The translations under genes were made by a program, and so were the position numbers. A stretch of 29,497 bases of DNA, from positions 1 to 29,497 of the forward strand of contig CAJKWD010000012.1 of the NCBI GenBank assembly GCA_905203475.1, written 5' to 3'. The notes beneath the pieces are model-generated. The model searched no databases and had not been told where the DNA came from. It was given only the letters and a program-made list of their open reading frames with translations. Shown piece after piece: positions 7,382 to 14,328 of this stretch. The DNA is from an uncultured Acholeplasmataceae bacterium (GTDB lineage Bacteria; Bacillota_I; Bacilli_A; RF39; UBA660). Numbering within the stretch: position 1 is the first letter of the stretch; each line of letters begins with the position of its first letter.

Positions 7382-7918
7382 TTATTTGTTTTTATGCATA
7401 TTTTCTTCTTTCGTATGTTCATCAACAGGAGTAATTCCATTTTCTTTCATTTTCTCAACAAAATCAGCTTGATATACCCAATCTTGTTGATATTCCTTTT
7501 CATCAAGTGCATGTTCATCAAAACCTACATATTGATAATGAATTGGATATACCTGATTATCTTTTAAAACCTGTTGTTCTGTCATGTGATAAAAAACACC
7601 ATCTACAGGATATACATATCTTGTTGTAAATAAAACAGATGCTTGTTCACCTTTGGCAATTTCTAATGAACGGCTCATTTTTTTCGCATAGTCCGTATAA
7701 CTCATCATAAAAGATTCATTTGATTGAAATACAATTTTAGCTTGTTTTTGATTGCCATAAAACGTATGACTATTTTCTGTATGAAAACCACGGATTCCAT
7801 CAGCAAATTCCGCATCATAAAATAATTTTAAATAATAATTTTGAAATACTGGATTATAAAATAAATCCGGATTTAATTTTTCTAATGTTGCAGATAAAAC
7901 ATTCTTCTTTTCACTCAT
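7382..7918 (-). CDS. Unknown cytoplasmic protein
   Basis: 178 residues, not recognised. No signal peptide or membrane helix; rich in Tyr, Phe and Gln; the end is highly charged (EHTKEENMHKNK). The start overlaps the stop of the upstream gene in TAATG, so the pair is translationally coupled and probably acts together. Located between the spoIIP block and lepA, where Bacillus has nothing. Followed by a clear terminator. Confidence 0.72.
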   Translation of the reverse strand: MSEKKNVLSATLEKLNPDLFYNPVFQNYYLKLFYDAEFADGIRGFHTENSHTFYGNQKQAKIVFQSNESFMMSYTDYAKKMSRSLEIAKGEQASVLFTTRYVYPVDGVFYHMTEQQVLKDNQVYPIHYQYVGFDEHALDEKEYQQDWVYQADFVEKMKENGITPVDEHTKEENMHKNK

Positions 7919-8532
7919 TATAACTCACTTTCCCCTTTAAAAAATTCATTTAATTGTGTCTCAATATTTTCAAAAATTCCTTCGCGAATTTTATGCTTTT
8001 TTAGTGAAGCCAAAACTCTTTTATAATCAACATTGCTAAGGGTAATATAATCTCCCAATAAGAAAGATAAAGTCGTACCATTAATTGCTTCAACACGTTC
8101 CCTAAAATGCTCATTTTCCAAAATAAGAGCAGCATAATAACGACGTTTTTCCTCATCTGATAACATATCCGTATCTTCTCTTGGTAATACAATATTCAAA
8201 TCTGGTTTCTTAAAATCTTGAACAATCATATAAAGCCCATCCATATAAGAACATCCAAACATATTTTGGTATACTTTCTCATATTTCAACGGTTTATCAT
8301 CAGAGCGTAACTTTTTGATCTTATCATAATATTTTTTATCTAAATCGACAATCTCTAGTAAATCCCCTTTCGGATTATCATAAAAATTCTTATAAAACTC
8401 ATATAAAGAGTCATTTCTTTTCTTTTGAATTAAAATCGCACTATCTAAATCATCTTCTCGATTCACAATACTTTTAATATGATCTGGATAATAACTTAAA
8501 TCCCTAATTTCTAGAATTTCCTTTAAACTCAT
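7918..8532 (-). CDS. Unknown cytoplasmic protein
   Basis: 204 residues, not recognised. No membrane segment or signal; mixed helical, charged sequence with a conserved-looking centre (KVYQNMFGCSYMDGLYMIV). GGTGAT precedes the ATG and a plausible promoter stands 20 bases upstream. It shares a stop/start TAATG with the 178-residue gene downstream, forming a two-gene unit. Confidence 0.72.
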   Translation of the reverse strand: MSLKEILEIRDLSYYPDHIKSIVNREDDLDSAILIQKKRNDSLYEFYKNFYDNPKGDLLEIVDLDKKYYDKIKKLRSDDKPLKYEKVYQNMFGCSYMDGLYMIVQDFKKPDLNIVLPREDTDMLSDEEKRRYYAALILENEHFRERVEAINGTTLSFLLGDYITLSNVDYKRVLASLKKHKIREGIFENIETQLNEFFKGESEL

Positions 8533-8552
8533 ATTATCACCAACTTGCCCTT

Positions 8553-8581
8553 AGTTTATCATGTTTTACCATTTTTTACAA
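8553..8581 (-). promoter_or_regulatory. Possible promoter of the two-gene unit 8532-7382
   Basis: Minus-strand TTGTAA (8576-8581), 17 bases, TAAACT (8553-8558), with a TG one base before the -10. It abuts the stop codon of the 115-residue gene upstream. Confidence 0.5.
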
Positions 8582-8929
8582 CTATTCATCTACCATTTTA
8601 TTCAACATTCCAAATAACTTGTCAACCCCAAATTTAACTCCACTACCAATCTTACTAGAAATACTATATCCTAAATCAGACATCTTATTTCCATAATTAC
8701 GATCAGGTTGCTGCAAATAATCTTCAATATCCACTTTCTTACCTGCTTCCACATCCTTCTCAAACTGTTCAATCTGAGCTTTTGTAAAACTCGTCTTCCT
8801 CCTCATATCATACTCATAATAACCCGTCTCCTGAGACAAATAAAGCGTCAAAAAAGTAATAAAAGAAGCAATCATAAAATACTTAAAACAACGTTTATAT
8901 ATTTTAATCTTATCTTCTTTTTTAATCAT
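8582..8929 (-). CDS. Small membrane-anchored protein, YqxA position
   Basis: 115 residues: basic N-terminus, one transmembrane helix at about 15-31, then a hydrophilic domain with ISSKIGSGVKFGVDKLFG near the C-terminus. Its ATG overlaps the spoIIP stop by 4 bases. In Bacillus the gene between spoIIP and lepA is yqxA, also a small membrane protein, so this is its positional equivalent. Sequence similarity to YqxA is not evident to me. A role in sporulation alongside SpoIIP is an inference from context only. Confidence 0.75.
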   Translation of the reverse strand: MIKKEDKIKIYKRCFKYFMIASFITFLTLYLSQETGYYEYDMRRKTSFTKAQIEQFEKDVEAGKKVDIEDYLQQPDRNYGNKMSDLGYSISSKIGSGVKFGVDKLFGMLNKMVDE

Positions 8930-9912
8930 GAATTCACATACTTACTAAAAATAGGTGTGATTGCTTCTACAGTATTCTGTACTTCATCAATCGTATTCTC
9001 ATTTGCTCCTAGTTCCAACAAAATCATATTCGCATTTAAATCCTGATTATAAAGACCATTCACTGTCTTCCCTGACTTTTTCATAATCCCTCTCGATAAC
9101 TTTGGATAACTTTCGTTAATTTGGTTAGATAAGGTAGTAGCAAGATTTAAATTAGCCTGATAATTAGGATTATTCATGCCAACAATAAATAAGACTTTTG
9201 CATAGTTTTTACCTGCTATGGTCAGTGTTGAAGAATCATGAGGAATCGCATCACGGTGTAAATCAATCAGTAGTTTTAAATTCGGATATTGTTTTAATAT
9301 GTTACTAACAAATTCTCTACTCACTTGATAACTAGCAGCATGATTCAAATTGTGCTCTTTCAAATACTTTGTAAAATCAGTTTCTTCGACCAATGCTTCC
9401 ACTTGATTTTTTTGAAAATGTTCTTTCATCAAATAAGAAGCCATCATAACACTTGGCGTAATATTATATGGTTCTAATGTCTTCATACTATAACTTTCGC
9501 TTTGATGGGTATTATAAATATATACTTGAGGGCCTTTTTCGTCTGTATTCGGAGTTGGATTTTGAATAAACTTGGCCTTTTCCGTATTATCTTGATATGA
9601 TACAACTTTTTTACTGGTGTCACGCTTAGTAGTCATACCTAATAAACTTTGGGGATTCGATAAATCAAAATGCATAAAATACTTCCCAATTTTATGAATA
9701 ATATTCTCTTCACTCTTCTGATATAGTAAATAATGATTAGAATCACGTAACATGTTTTTCAAAAATTCCTCATTTGAAGTAGCTAACTTAGATTTCAAAA
9801 TATAGTAAGTCGTACATTCAAAAGAAAGATAAGTAAGAGCAATCAATAAAAATATTTTTACTAAAATATATTTCTTTTTCTTCTTTTTTTTCGTATGAAA
9901 TTTCTTTGACAT
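8926..9912 (-). CDS. spoIIP: Stage II sporulation protein P
   Basis: Cell-wall amidase/endopeptidase of the SpoIID-SpoIIM-SpoIIP engulfment complex, anchored in the mother-cell membrane and cutting septal peptidoglycan. 328 residues: Lys-rich N-terminus, one membrane helix (about 15-34), a variable linker, then the catalytic domain with VYIYNTHQSESY (zinc-binding His and Glu), LKLLIDLHRDAIP, and the C-terminal ILLELGANENT, all typical. The start MSKKFHTK is chosen because AGGAGG lies seven bases upstream; an ATG two codons earlier is only one base from it. Follows gpr as in Bacillus. Its promoter looks sigA-like, although in Bacillus spoIIP is under sigma-E. Confidence 0.95.
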   Translation of the reverse strand: MSKKFHTKKKKKKKYILVKIFLLIALTYLSFECTTYYILKSKLATSNEEFLKNMLRDSNHYLLYQKSEENIIHKIGKYFMHFDLSNPQSLLGMTTKRDTSKKVVSYQDNTEKAKFIQNPTPNTDEKGPQVYIYNTHQSESYSMKTLEPYNITPSVMMASYLMKEHFQKNQVEALVEETDFTKYLKEHNLNHAASYQVSREFVSNILKQYPNLKLLIDLHRDAIPHDSSTLTIAGKNYAKVLFIVGMNNPNYQANLNLATTLSNQINESYPKLSRGIMKKSGKTVNGLYNQDLNANMILLELGANENTIDEVQNTVEAITPIFSKYVNS

Positions 9913-9936
9913 ATCCATTCCTCCTAATGTTATATT

Positions 9937-9964
9937 ACTATAGAAGAAATCGGAATTATGTCAA
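9937..9964 (-). promoter_or_regulatory. Possible promoter of spoIIP
   Basis: Minus-strand TTGACA (9959-9964), 16 bases, TATAGT (9937-9942). This fits sigA; I see no clear sigma-E motif. Use during sporulation cannot be judged from sequence. Confidence 0.55.
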
Positions 9965-9970
9965 AAAATC

Positions 9971-11008
9971 TTACTGTTCGAAAGAAACATTTTCATGTAA
10001 GGCATGATTAATAGCACTGCCAATTACATAAGCGAGCTTACGGATTAGAAAATCAATTTCTTTAGGAGTCACAATAAAATTATAGCCAATCGGAGTTAAT
10101 ACTTCTAATACTAATTGTTTTCTCTCTTCTTCGGTTAACATTCCCAATTTACCCATTAATTCTACATTATCTTGAAGTTTTATATCGACTTCTTTTTTCA
10201 AATAATTTCCACTTGTAACAGCTAATTTCGATGAAGGTTTTGTCATTTGTTTTTTCATATATGCGAAATTTTTCTGCATATAATATATGGTATCAGAAAC
10301 AATCGTCGCAGCATCGACAACAGTAGGAATACCAATCGCTATGACGGGAATGTGAAAAAAATCAGAACTAATTTCTTTTCGTTTATTTTGTACCCCACTA
10401 CCAGGATGAATTCCGGTATCTGTAATTTGAATCGTTTTATTTAAACGTTCTACACTACCACTTGCTAAGGCATCAACGACAATCATAAAATCAGGTTTCA
10501 CAGTTTCAACTATTCCTTTTAATAATTCTCTTGTTTCAATTCCTGTCGTTCCCATAACTCCAGGATTTAAAGCATATGTCTTACGAAAACCATCTTCAAC
10601 TTCTCCTAATTCAAATAAATGATTCGTCACTAAGACATGATCAATAGAAAGTGGTCCTAAAGCATCCGGTGTTGAATCTTCATTTCCAAGGCCGACAATA
10701 AAACAAGAGGCATCTTTAGAAATTGAAAGTGTATCCAGTAAATATTTTACTTCTTCAGCCGTTACTCTTAATACTTCTTGTTCATTTTCATGATCTGTTA
10801 CATCATCAAATTCAATCGTAATATAGTGTCCTGCTTTTTTAGCAATCTTTTTGCTACCCAATTTTGATATATTCACACTTGTGACTTTACAATTGTTATA
10901 TTGTTTCACTTTTTTTGTAAATCCATCTGTTGATTGATTTCCATCTATTAAATCAATTGCTAAATCAGTTCGTGGTAAATTCCCTGTAAAATGTATTTCG
11001 TGTCCCAT
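9971..11008 (-). CDS. gpr: Germination protease Gpr
   Basis: 345 residues. Aspartic-type protease (family A25) that degrades small acid-soluble spore proteins when spores germinate; made as a zymogen in the forespore. Recognisable blocks are FIVGLGNEDSTPDALGP, the ALNPGVMGTTGIET segment, VVDALAS, ITDTGIHPGSGVQNKRKEIS and IGIPTVVDAATI. The start MGHEIHFTGNLPRTDLA is chosen with AGGTGAT five bases upstream; a GTG three codons earlier lies in the Shine-Dalgarno. The short N-terminal segment before TDLA is the expected propeptide. Divergent from rpsT, as in Bacillus. Its presence, with spoIIP, shows that the organism belongs to a spore-forming lineage. Confidence 0.96.
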   Translation of the reverse strand: MGHEIHFTGNLPRTDLAIDLIDGNQSTDGFTKKVKQYNNCKVTSVNISKLGSKKIAKKAGHYITIEFDDVTDHENEQEVLRVTAEEVKYLLDTLSISKDASCFIVGLGNEDSTPDALGPLSIDHVLVTNHLFELGEVEDGFRKTYALNPGVMGTTGIETRELLKGIVETVKPDFMIVVDALASGSVERLNKTIQITDTGIHPGSGVQNKRKEISSDFFHIPVIAIGIPTVVDAATIVSDTIYYMQKNFAYMKKQMTKPSSKLAVTSGNYLKKEVDIKLQDNVELMGKLGMLTEEERKQLVLEVLTPIGYNFIVTPKEIDFLIRKLAYVIGSAINHALHENVSFEQ

Positions 11009-11051
11009 TCTTATCACCTATGATTATTTTTACCAAAAATAGGTCTTTTTA

Positions 11052-11080
11052 TTGCATTTCTTTTGTTTTTCTGCTAAAAT
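11052..11080 (+). promoter_or_regulatory. Promoter of rpsT
   Basis: TTGCAT (11052-11057), 17 bases, TAAAAT (11075-11080), with TG one base before the -10 (extended -10). It lies in the divergent gpr/rpsT space. Confidence 0.65.
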
Positions 11081-11113
11081 AATGATGTTCAAGAGAACTT
11101 GGAGGTGAAACTT

Positions 11114-11377
11114 ATGGCAAATATGAAGAATGCAAAGAAAAAAATTAAACAAAATATCAAAAGAGAAGCGGAAAATAATACTTATACAGCAACTATGAAA
11201 ACAGCAATCAAAAATGTTGAAAGAGCTGTAAAAGCAAATGATAAAGAATTGGCAAAAGATAAATTAGGTGTAGCCATCAAAGCAATCGATAAAGCAAAAA
11301 GCAAAGGTGCTATTAAAGCAAACAATGTTGCTCGTAATAAATCACGTTTAACAAAAAAGGTTAATGAAATGGAGTAA
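11114..11377 (+). CDS. rpsT: Small ribosomal subunit protein S20
   Basis: 87 residues, very basic and helical, N-terminus MANMKNAKKKIKQN, as expected for S20, which binds 16S rRNA in the 30S body. GGAGGTG lies six bases before the ATG; the frame is open five codons further upstream, but that ATG has no ribosome binding site. Divergent from gpr, as in Bacillus. Followed by a short hairpin and T-run. Confidence 0.96.
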   Translation: MANMKNAKKKIKQNIKREAENNTYTATMKTAIKNVERAVKANDKELAKDKLGVAIKAIDKAKSKGAIKANNVARNKSRLTKKVNEME

Positions 11378-11398
11378 GAAATTACTTCTTTTTTTTAT
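11373..11398 (+). terminator. Weak intrinsic terminator of rpsT
   Basis: AGTAA-GAAA-TTACT (11373-11386) followed by a long T-rich tract. The stem is only five base pairs, so read-through into the next gene is possible. Confidence 0.55.
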
Positions 11399-11408
11399 TC
11401 ACTTTTGA

Positions 11409-11414
11409 TATAAT
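11409..11414 (+). promoter_or_regulatory. Extended -10 promoter of the transglutaminase-like gene
   Basis: TGATATAAT with a perfect TATAAT at 11409-11414. The transcript start would fall just before the AGGTGAT ribosome binding site (11421-11427). No clear -35. Confidence 0.5.
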
Positions 11415-11430
11415 AAAACTAGGTGATAAC

Positions 11431-12360
11431 ATGAAACAAATGAAAAGATTTTTATACACAATCATTGCTTTTGTATTTTTAATTTGTGTATTTTTATATA
11501 GTAAACCAATTGCTCGCTTCTTTATGGAAAACTTCATTTATAAAAATGACATGGTCATTAAAGCAGCAAACCAATATAAAGAATCATTAAATATTTCTTA
11601 TGTGAAAGAAACAAACGATTTTAAACCCAAAAGTAGACAAGATTTACTCAATATTATTTATACAATTTTAAATAATGGTTGGAGTGAGTTTACATTCTTC
11701 TGTGATGAAGAGTATACAAACTGTTTTCAAGATGCGAAATCATTAACAGAAAATCCAGAAGAATTATCTAATTTTAATAACTTTGTGCATCCATATAATA
11801 GTTTTAATCATTTATATATCGATATCAATAATTTTGGGAAAATTCATGTAGAAGTAGAAAAAACATACTCCCAAGAGCAAATTGCATTTATTGAAAAAGA
11901 AATTGATAGCATCTATCAAGAAATTATCAATGACCAAATGACTTTGGAACAGAAAATAAAAGCAGCCCATGATTATATTATCAATCATACTGTATATGAT
12001 AGTGTTGGAGCAGAAAATTTAAATAACGAAGAATATAAAAATAAAAAATCAACACATACTGCTTATGGTACATTGAAATATCATATTGCTTTATGTGGGG
12101 GATATTCTGATACCATGGCATTATTCTTAAATCGTTTTGGCGTTCCAAATTATAAAATATCCAATACAGAACATGTATGGAATTTGGCCTATGTCAATGG
12201 TGCATGGAAACATATTGATCTAACTTGGGATGACCCTGTTGTCAATACTCATCAAAATATCTTACTAGATCATTACTTCTTAATTACAGGTACAGAATTA
12301 TTACAAAAAGACCCACTTCATCATACTTTTGATCAAAACATTTATCGTGAAGGAATATAA
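11431..12360 (+). CDS. Membrane-anchored transglutaminase-like protein
   Basis: 309 residues. An N-terminal membrane helix (about 7-25) places the rest outside the cell. The C-terminal half is a transglutaminase-like (papain-fold) domain with the expected triad: Cys222 in ALCGGYSD, His248 in TEHVWNLAYV and Asp263 in HIDLTWDD. In bacteria such secreted domains act as proteases, amidases or cross-linkers of wall or surface proteins; the substrate here is unknown. AGGTGAT precedes the ATG. It is one of only two plus-strand protein genes of clear standing in the window and is followed by a bidirectional terminator. Confidence 0.87.
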   Translation: MKQMKRFLYTIIAFVFLICVFLYSKPIARFFMENFIYKNDMVIKAANQYKESLNISYVKETNDFKPKSRQDLLNIIYTILNNGWSEFTFFCDEEYTNCFQDAKSLTENPEELSNFNNFVHPYNSFNHLYIDINNFGKIHVEVEKTYSQEQIAFIEKEIDSIYQEIINDQMTLEQKIKAAHDYIINHTVYDSVGAENLNNEEYKNKKSTHTAYGTLKYHIALCGGYSDTMALFLNRFGVPNYKISNTEHVWNLAYVNGAWKHIDLTWDDPVVNTHQNILLDHYFLITGTELLQKDPLHHTFDQNIYREGI

Positions 12361-12389
12361 AAAGAGAATTATTATAAATTCTCTTTTTT
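12359..12389. terminator. Bidirectional terminator
   Basis: A 10-bp perfect stem AAAGAGAATT/AATTCTCTTT (12361-12370/12377-12386) with a 6-base loop, flanked by A-run and T-run. It serves the plus-strand transglutaminase gene and the minus-strand acetyltransferase gene, whose stop codon is in the loop. Confidence 0.88.
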
Positions 12390-12929
12390 CTTATAAAATT
12401 GTTCTCTTGTTAAGCAAATTGTAACCCCTTCTACAATATCATCAAATTTCTTCCAAGTAGATGTTTCCACAATTTGAAATCCTATTTCTTGAAATAGTTT
12501 CATAGCACCTACTCTATCTTTCTCAAAACCATCATATAAAGCATCGACACCATTTTTAAATGCAGCATCACACAATAAGTATAAACCTTCTTTAGAATAA
12601 CCTAATCCACGATATTTAGCTTCTATTAAAATACCACATTCGTATCTCTTATTCATCGAATTATATTGATAATTCACATAACCAACATAACGATCTTTGA
12701 CAGTATCTTTTAGAAATGCAAAAAAACGATCTGATGCTTTTCTTTTTTGATATGATGCTTCCCACTTATCTTCTGGGAAATCAATACAACCTGTATCATA
12801 ATGATAACCAGAATAAGTAACATCATACCCCGCATTATAATTCATCGTCTTAGGATCTTCTAATAACTGTTTCTCATACCAATAATCTTTCAGTTCAGGT
12901 TTAATTAGAATCAGTTTCAAATCGTTCAT
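12372..12929 (-). CDS. GNAT-family N-acetyltransferase
   Basis: 185 residues. The acetyl-CoA binding motif A is seen in ECGILIEAKYRGLGYSKEGL, followed by the GNAT end pattern AMKLFQEIGFQIVE. This places it with acetyltransferases acting on small molecules or proteins; the substrate is not evident. The gene begins 29 bases inside the preceding cytidine-deaminase-family gene in another frame, with GGTGGGG upstream of its ATG, so the two are co-transcribed and probably coupled. If the leader upstream is an antibiotic-responsive attenuator, this enzyme could be a second modifying activity; that is inference. Confidence 0.85.
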   Translation of the reverse strand: MNDLKLILIKPELKDYWYEKQLLEDPKTMNYNAGYDVTYSGYHYDTGCIDFPEDKWEASYQKRKASDRFFAFLKDTVKDRYVGYVNYQYNSMNKRYECGILIEAKYRGLGYSKEGLYLLCDAAFKNGVDALYDGFEKDRVGAMKLFQEIGFQIVETSTWKKFDDIVEGVTICLTREQFYKKKENL

Positions 12930-13314
12930 ATCCCCACCACTTTGGTACTAATTCTTCTAATTTCACTACTTCTTTCGTAGCTAAATTATCTAAAATTTCA
13001 ATATTCTTACTATTTTTATCTAGCTGCATTAAATATTCTCTACATGCTCCACATGGCATACCAACATTTCCATCTCTCATAACACATACAAGTTTTACAA
13101 TACGACTTTCACCATTGGTAATCATATTAGCAATTGCATTTCTTTCTGCACACATACCAAGAGTAGATGCAGTATCAATACAAACACCAGTATATATGTT
13201 TCCTTGATCTGTTAGAATAGCTGCGGCAACGCCTCCTGCTTCAATAAAGGGTGATATTGTTCTGGGATTTAACTTTTCTTTTGCTCTTTCATACAATTCA
13301 TCCCAAATATTCAT
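12901..13314 (-). CDS. cdd: Cytidine deaminase family protein
   Basis: 137 residues. Zinc-dependent deaminase: Cys55 and Glu57 in GMCAERNAI, Cys88 and Cys91 in MPCGACREYL. The family hydrolyses cytidine or deoxycytidine to uridine or deoxyuridine; blasticidin-S deaminases share the same fold and motifs. The WWG near the C-terminus is seen in Firmicute proteins annotated as cytidine deaminase. The start MNIWDELYERA is chosen because AGGAGG lies seven bases upstream, while the frame is open ten more codons into the leader region. It is preceded by a 16-codon leader ORF and competing hairpins, and its 3' end overlaps the acetyltransferase gene. Nucleoside salvage is the default role; detoxification of a nucleoside drug is an alternative. 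Confidence 0.88.
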   Translation of the reverse strand: MNIWDELYERAKEKLNPRTISPFIEAGGVAAAILTDQGNIYTGVCIDTASTLGMCAERNAIANMITNGESRIVKLVCVMRDGNVGMPCGACREYLMQLDKNSKNIEILDNLATKEVVKLEELVPKWWGYERFETDSN

Positions 13315-13315
13315 T

Positions 13316-13396
13316 TTAAATCCTCCTATTTTGGATTTAATCACATACTGTGATCAAATCCCCATTACACATGTAACTTATATACATTTGATCACA
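13316..13396 (-). promoter_or_regulatory. Putative translational attenuator of the deaminase gene
   Basis: Four segments on the minus strand: 1 = TGTGATCAAAT (13396-13386), 2 = GGATTTGATCACA (13361-13349), 3 = TGTGATTAAATCC (13345-13333), 4 = GGATTTAA (13323-13316). 1:2 gives 11 bp. 2:3 gives 13 bp (one G-U) with a 3-base loop. 3:4 gives 8 bp, with part of the deaminase AGGAGG (13327-13322) paired and the rest in the loop. 1:2 with 3:4 would hide the ribosome binding site, and 2:3 would expose it. The leader ORF runs through segments 1 to 3. Confidence 0.6.
13337..13387 (-). CDS. Leader peptide, 16 residues
   Basis: MYISYMCNGDLITVCD, ATG at 13387-13385, TAA at 13339-13337. AAAGGAG (13103+300, i.e. 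13403-13397) lies nine bases before the ATG, a better site than many genes here have. The start codon lies in attenuator segment 1 and the stop in segment 3, 22 bases before the deaminase start. The peptide has no obvious function by itself; translation of it would control which hairpins form. It is too short for any homology argument. Confidence 0.5.
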   Translation of the reverse strand: MYISYMCNGDLITVCD

Positions 13397-13417
13397 CTCC
13401 TTTCTTGTTACACCTTC

Positions 13418-13446
13418 ATTATCTAAGAAAAAAAGCAGAAAGTCAA
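13418..13446 (-). promoter_or_regulatory. Promoter of the leader-deaminase-acetyltransferase operon
   Basis: Minus-strand TTGACT (13441-13446), 17 bases, GATAAT (13418-13423). The -35 lies in the loop/arm of the miaA terminator and the -10 directly after its U-tract. Predicted transcript start near 13411, 97 bases before the deaminase ATG. Confidence 0.75.
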
Positions 13447-13457
13447 TTACTTTCTGC
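13426..13457 (-). terminator. Intrinsic terminator of miaA
   Basis: A 9-bp stem GCAGAAAGT/ACTTTCTGC (13435-13443/13449-13457) with a 5-base loop, followed on the minus strand by seven T. It contains the miaA stop codon and overlaps the next promoter. Confidence 0.88.
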
Positions 13458-14328
13458 AAACATAATCAAATGCTTCCTGCACTGTTTGATCAAACTGTTC
13501 AAAATTTACTGTTATCCAATGAACAGGTAATTGATGTTTAAAAAAGGTATATTGCCTTTTCGCATAATGTCTACTCTCTTTTTTGATTATCTCTAAACAT
13601 TCATCTAAACTTTTTGTTCCCTCAAAATAAGGAAATAATTGTTTATAACCAATAGGTGTCATGATTGCTTTTGTACGAATATGAGAATCATATATCTTCC
13701 TTGCTTCTTCTACTAATCCTTGTTCTTTCATAACATCTACACGATGATTAATTCGTTCATATAACAAATTACGATCACATGTCAATCCTATAAAAACGGT
13801 TGGATATAATAATGTCTCTGACTTCTCTTTTAACTCTAACACTTGTCCTGTTTCATGATAATAATCAAGGGCTCTTTCAATTCTCTTACGATTGTTTGGA
13901 TGAATTTTTGTATTTGGATTGATTTGACACAATTGTTGATAAAGTTCTTCATTGCTAAAACATTGATAGTTTCCTTTATAAGAAGTAGGTTCAAACTGAT
14001 AATTATATAATGCAGCTTTGATATATAAACCAGTTCCTCCTACCAAAATAGGTGTCTTACCACGTTTTATACAATCATCAATAACCATTCTAACATCTTT
14101 CTGATAATCACTGACACTATAATCTTCTGTCATCTTTTTAATATCAAATAAATGATGAGGAATATATTCCTTTTCTTTCTCAGTTACCTTAGCAGTAGCA
14201 ATATCTAACCCTTGATAGACTTGTGTACTATCCGCATTAATCACTTCTCCATTTAATCTCTTAGCCAATTCCACACTTAATTTTGTTTTACCAACCGCTG
14301 TAGGTCCTAATATTACAATTACTTTCAT
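13447..14328 (-). CDS. miaA: tRNA dimethylallyltransferase
   Basis: 293 residues. Transfers the dimethylallyl group from DMAPP to N6 of A37 in tRNAs reading codons that start with U. Walker A-like P-loop GPTAVGKTKLS, INADSTQVYQGLDIATAK, and LVGGTGLYIKAALY with the conserved Gly-Thr-Gly are all present, as is KKESRHYAKRQYTFFKH near the end. Starts one base after the ruvB stop with GGTGAA upstream, so it is the last gene of a ruvA-ruvB-miaA unit. Confidence 0.97.
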   Translation of the reverse strand: MKVIVILGPTAVGKTKLSVELAKRLNGEVINADSTQVYQGLDIATAKVTEKEKEYIPHHLFDIKKMTEDYSVSDYQKDVRMVIDDCIKRGKTPILVGGTGLYIKAALYNYQFEPTSYKGNYQCFSNEELYQQLCQINPNTKIHPNNRKRIERALDYYHETGQVLELKEKSETLLYPTVFIGLTCDRNLLYERINHRVDVMKEQGLVEEARKIYDSHIRTKAIMTPIGYKQLFPYFEGTKSLDECLEIIKKESRHYAKRQYTFFKHQLPVHWITVNFEQFDQTVQEAFDYVCRK

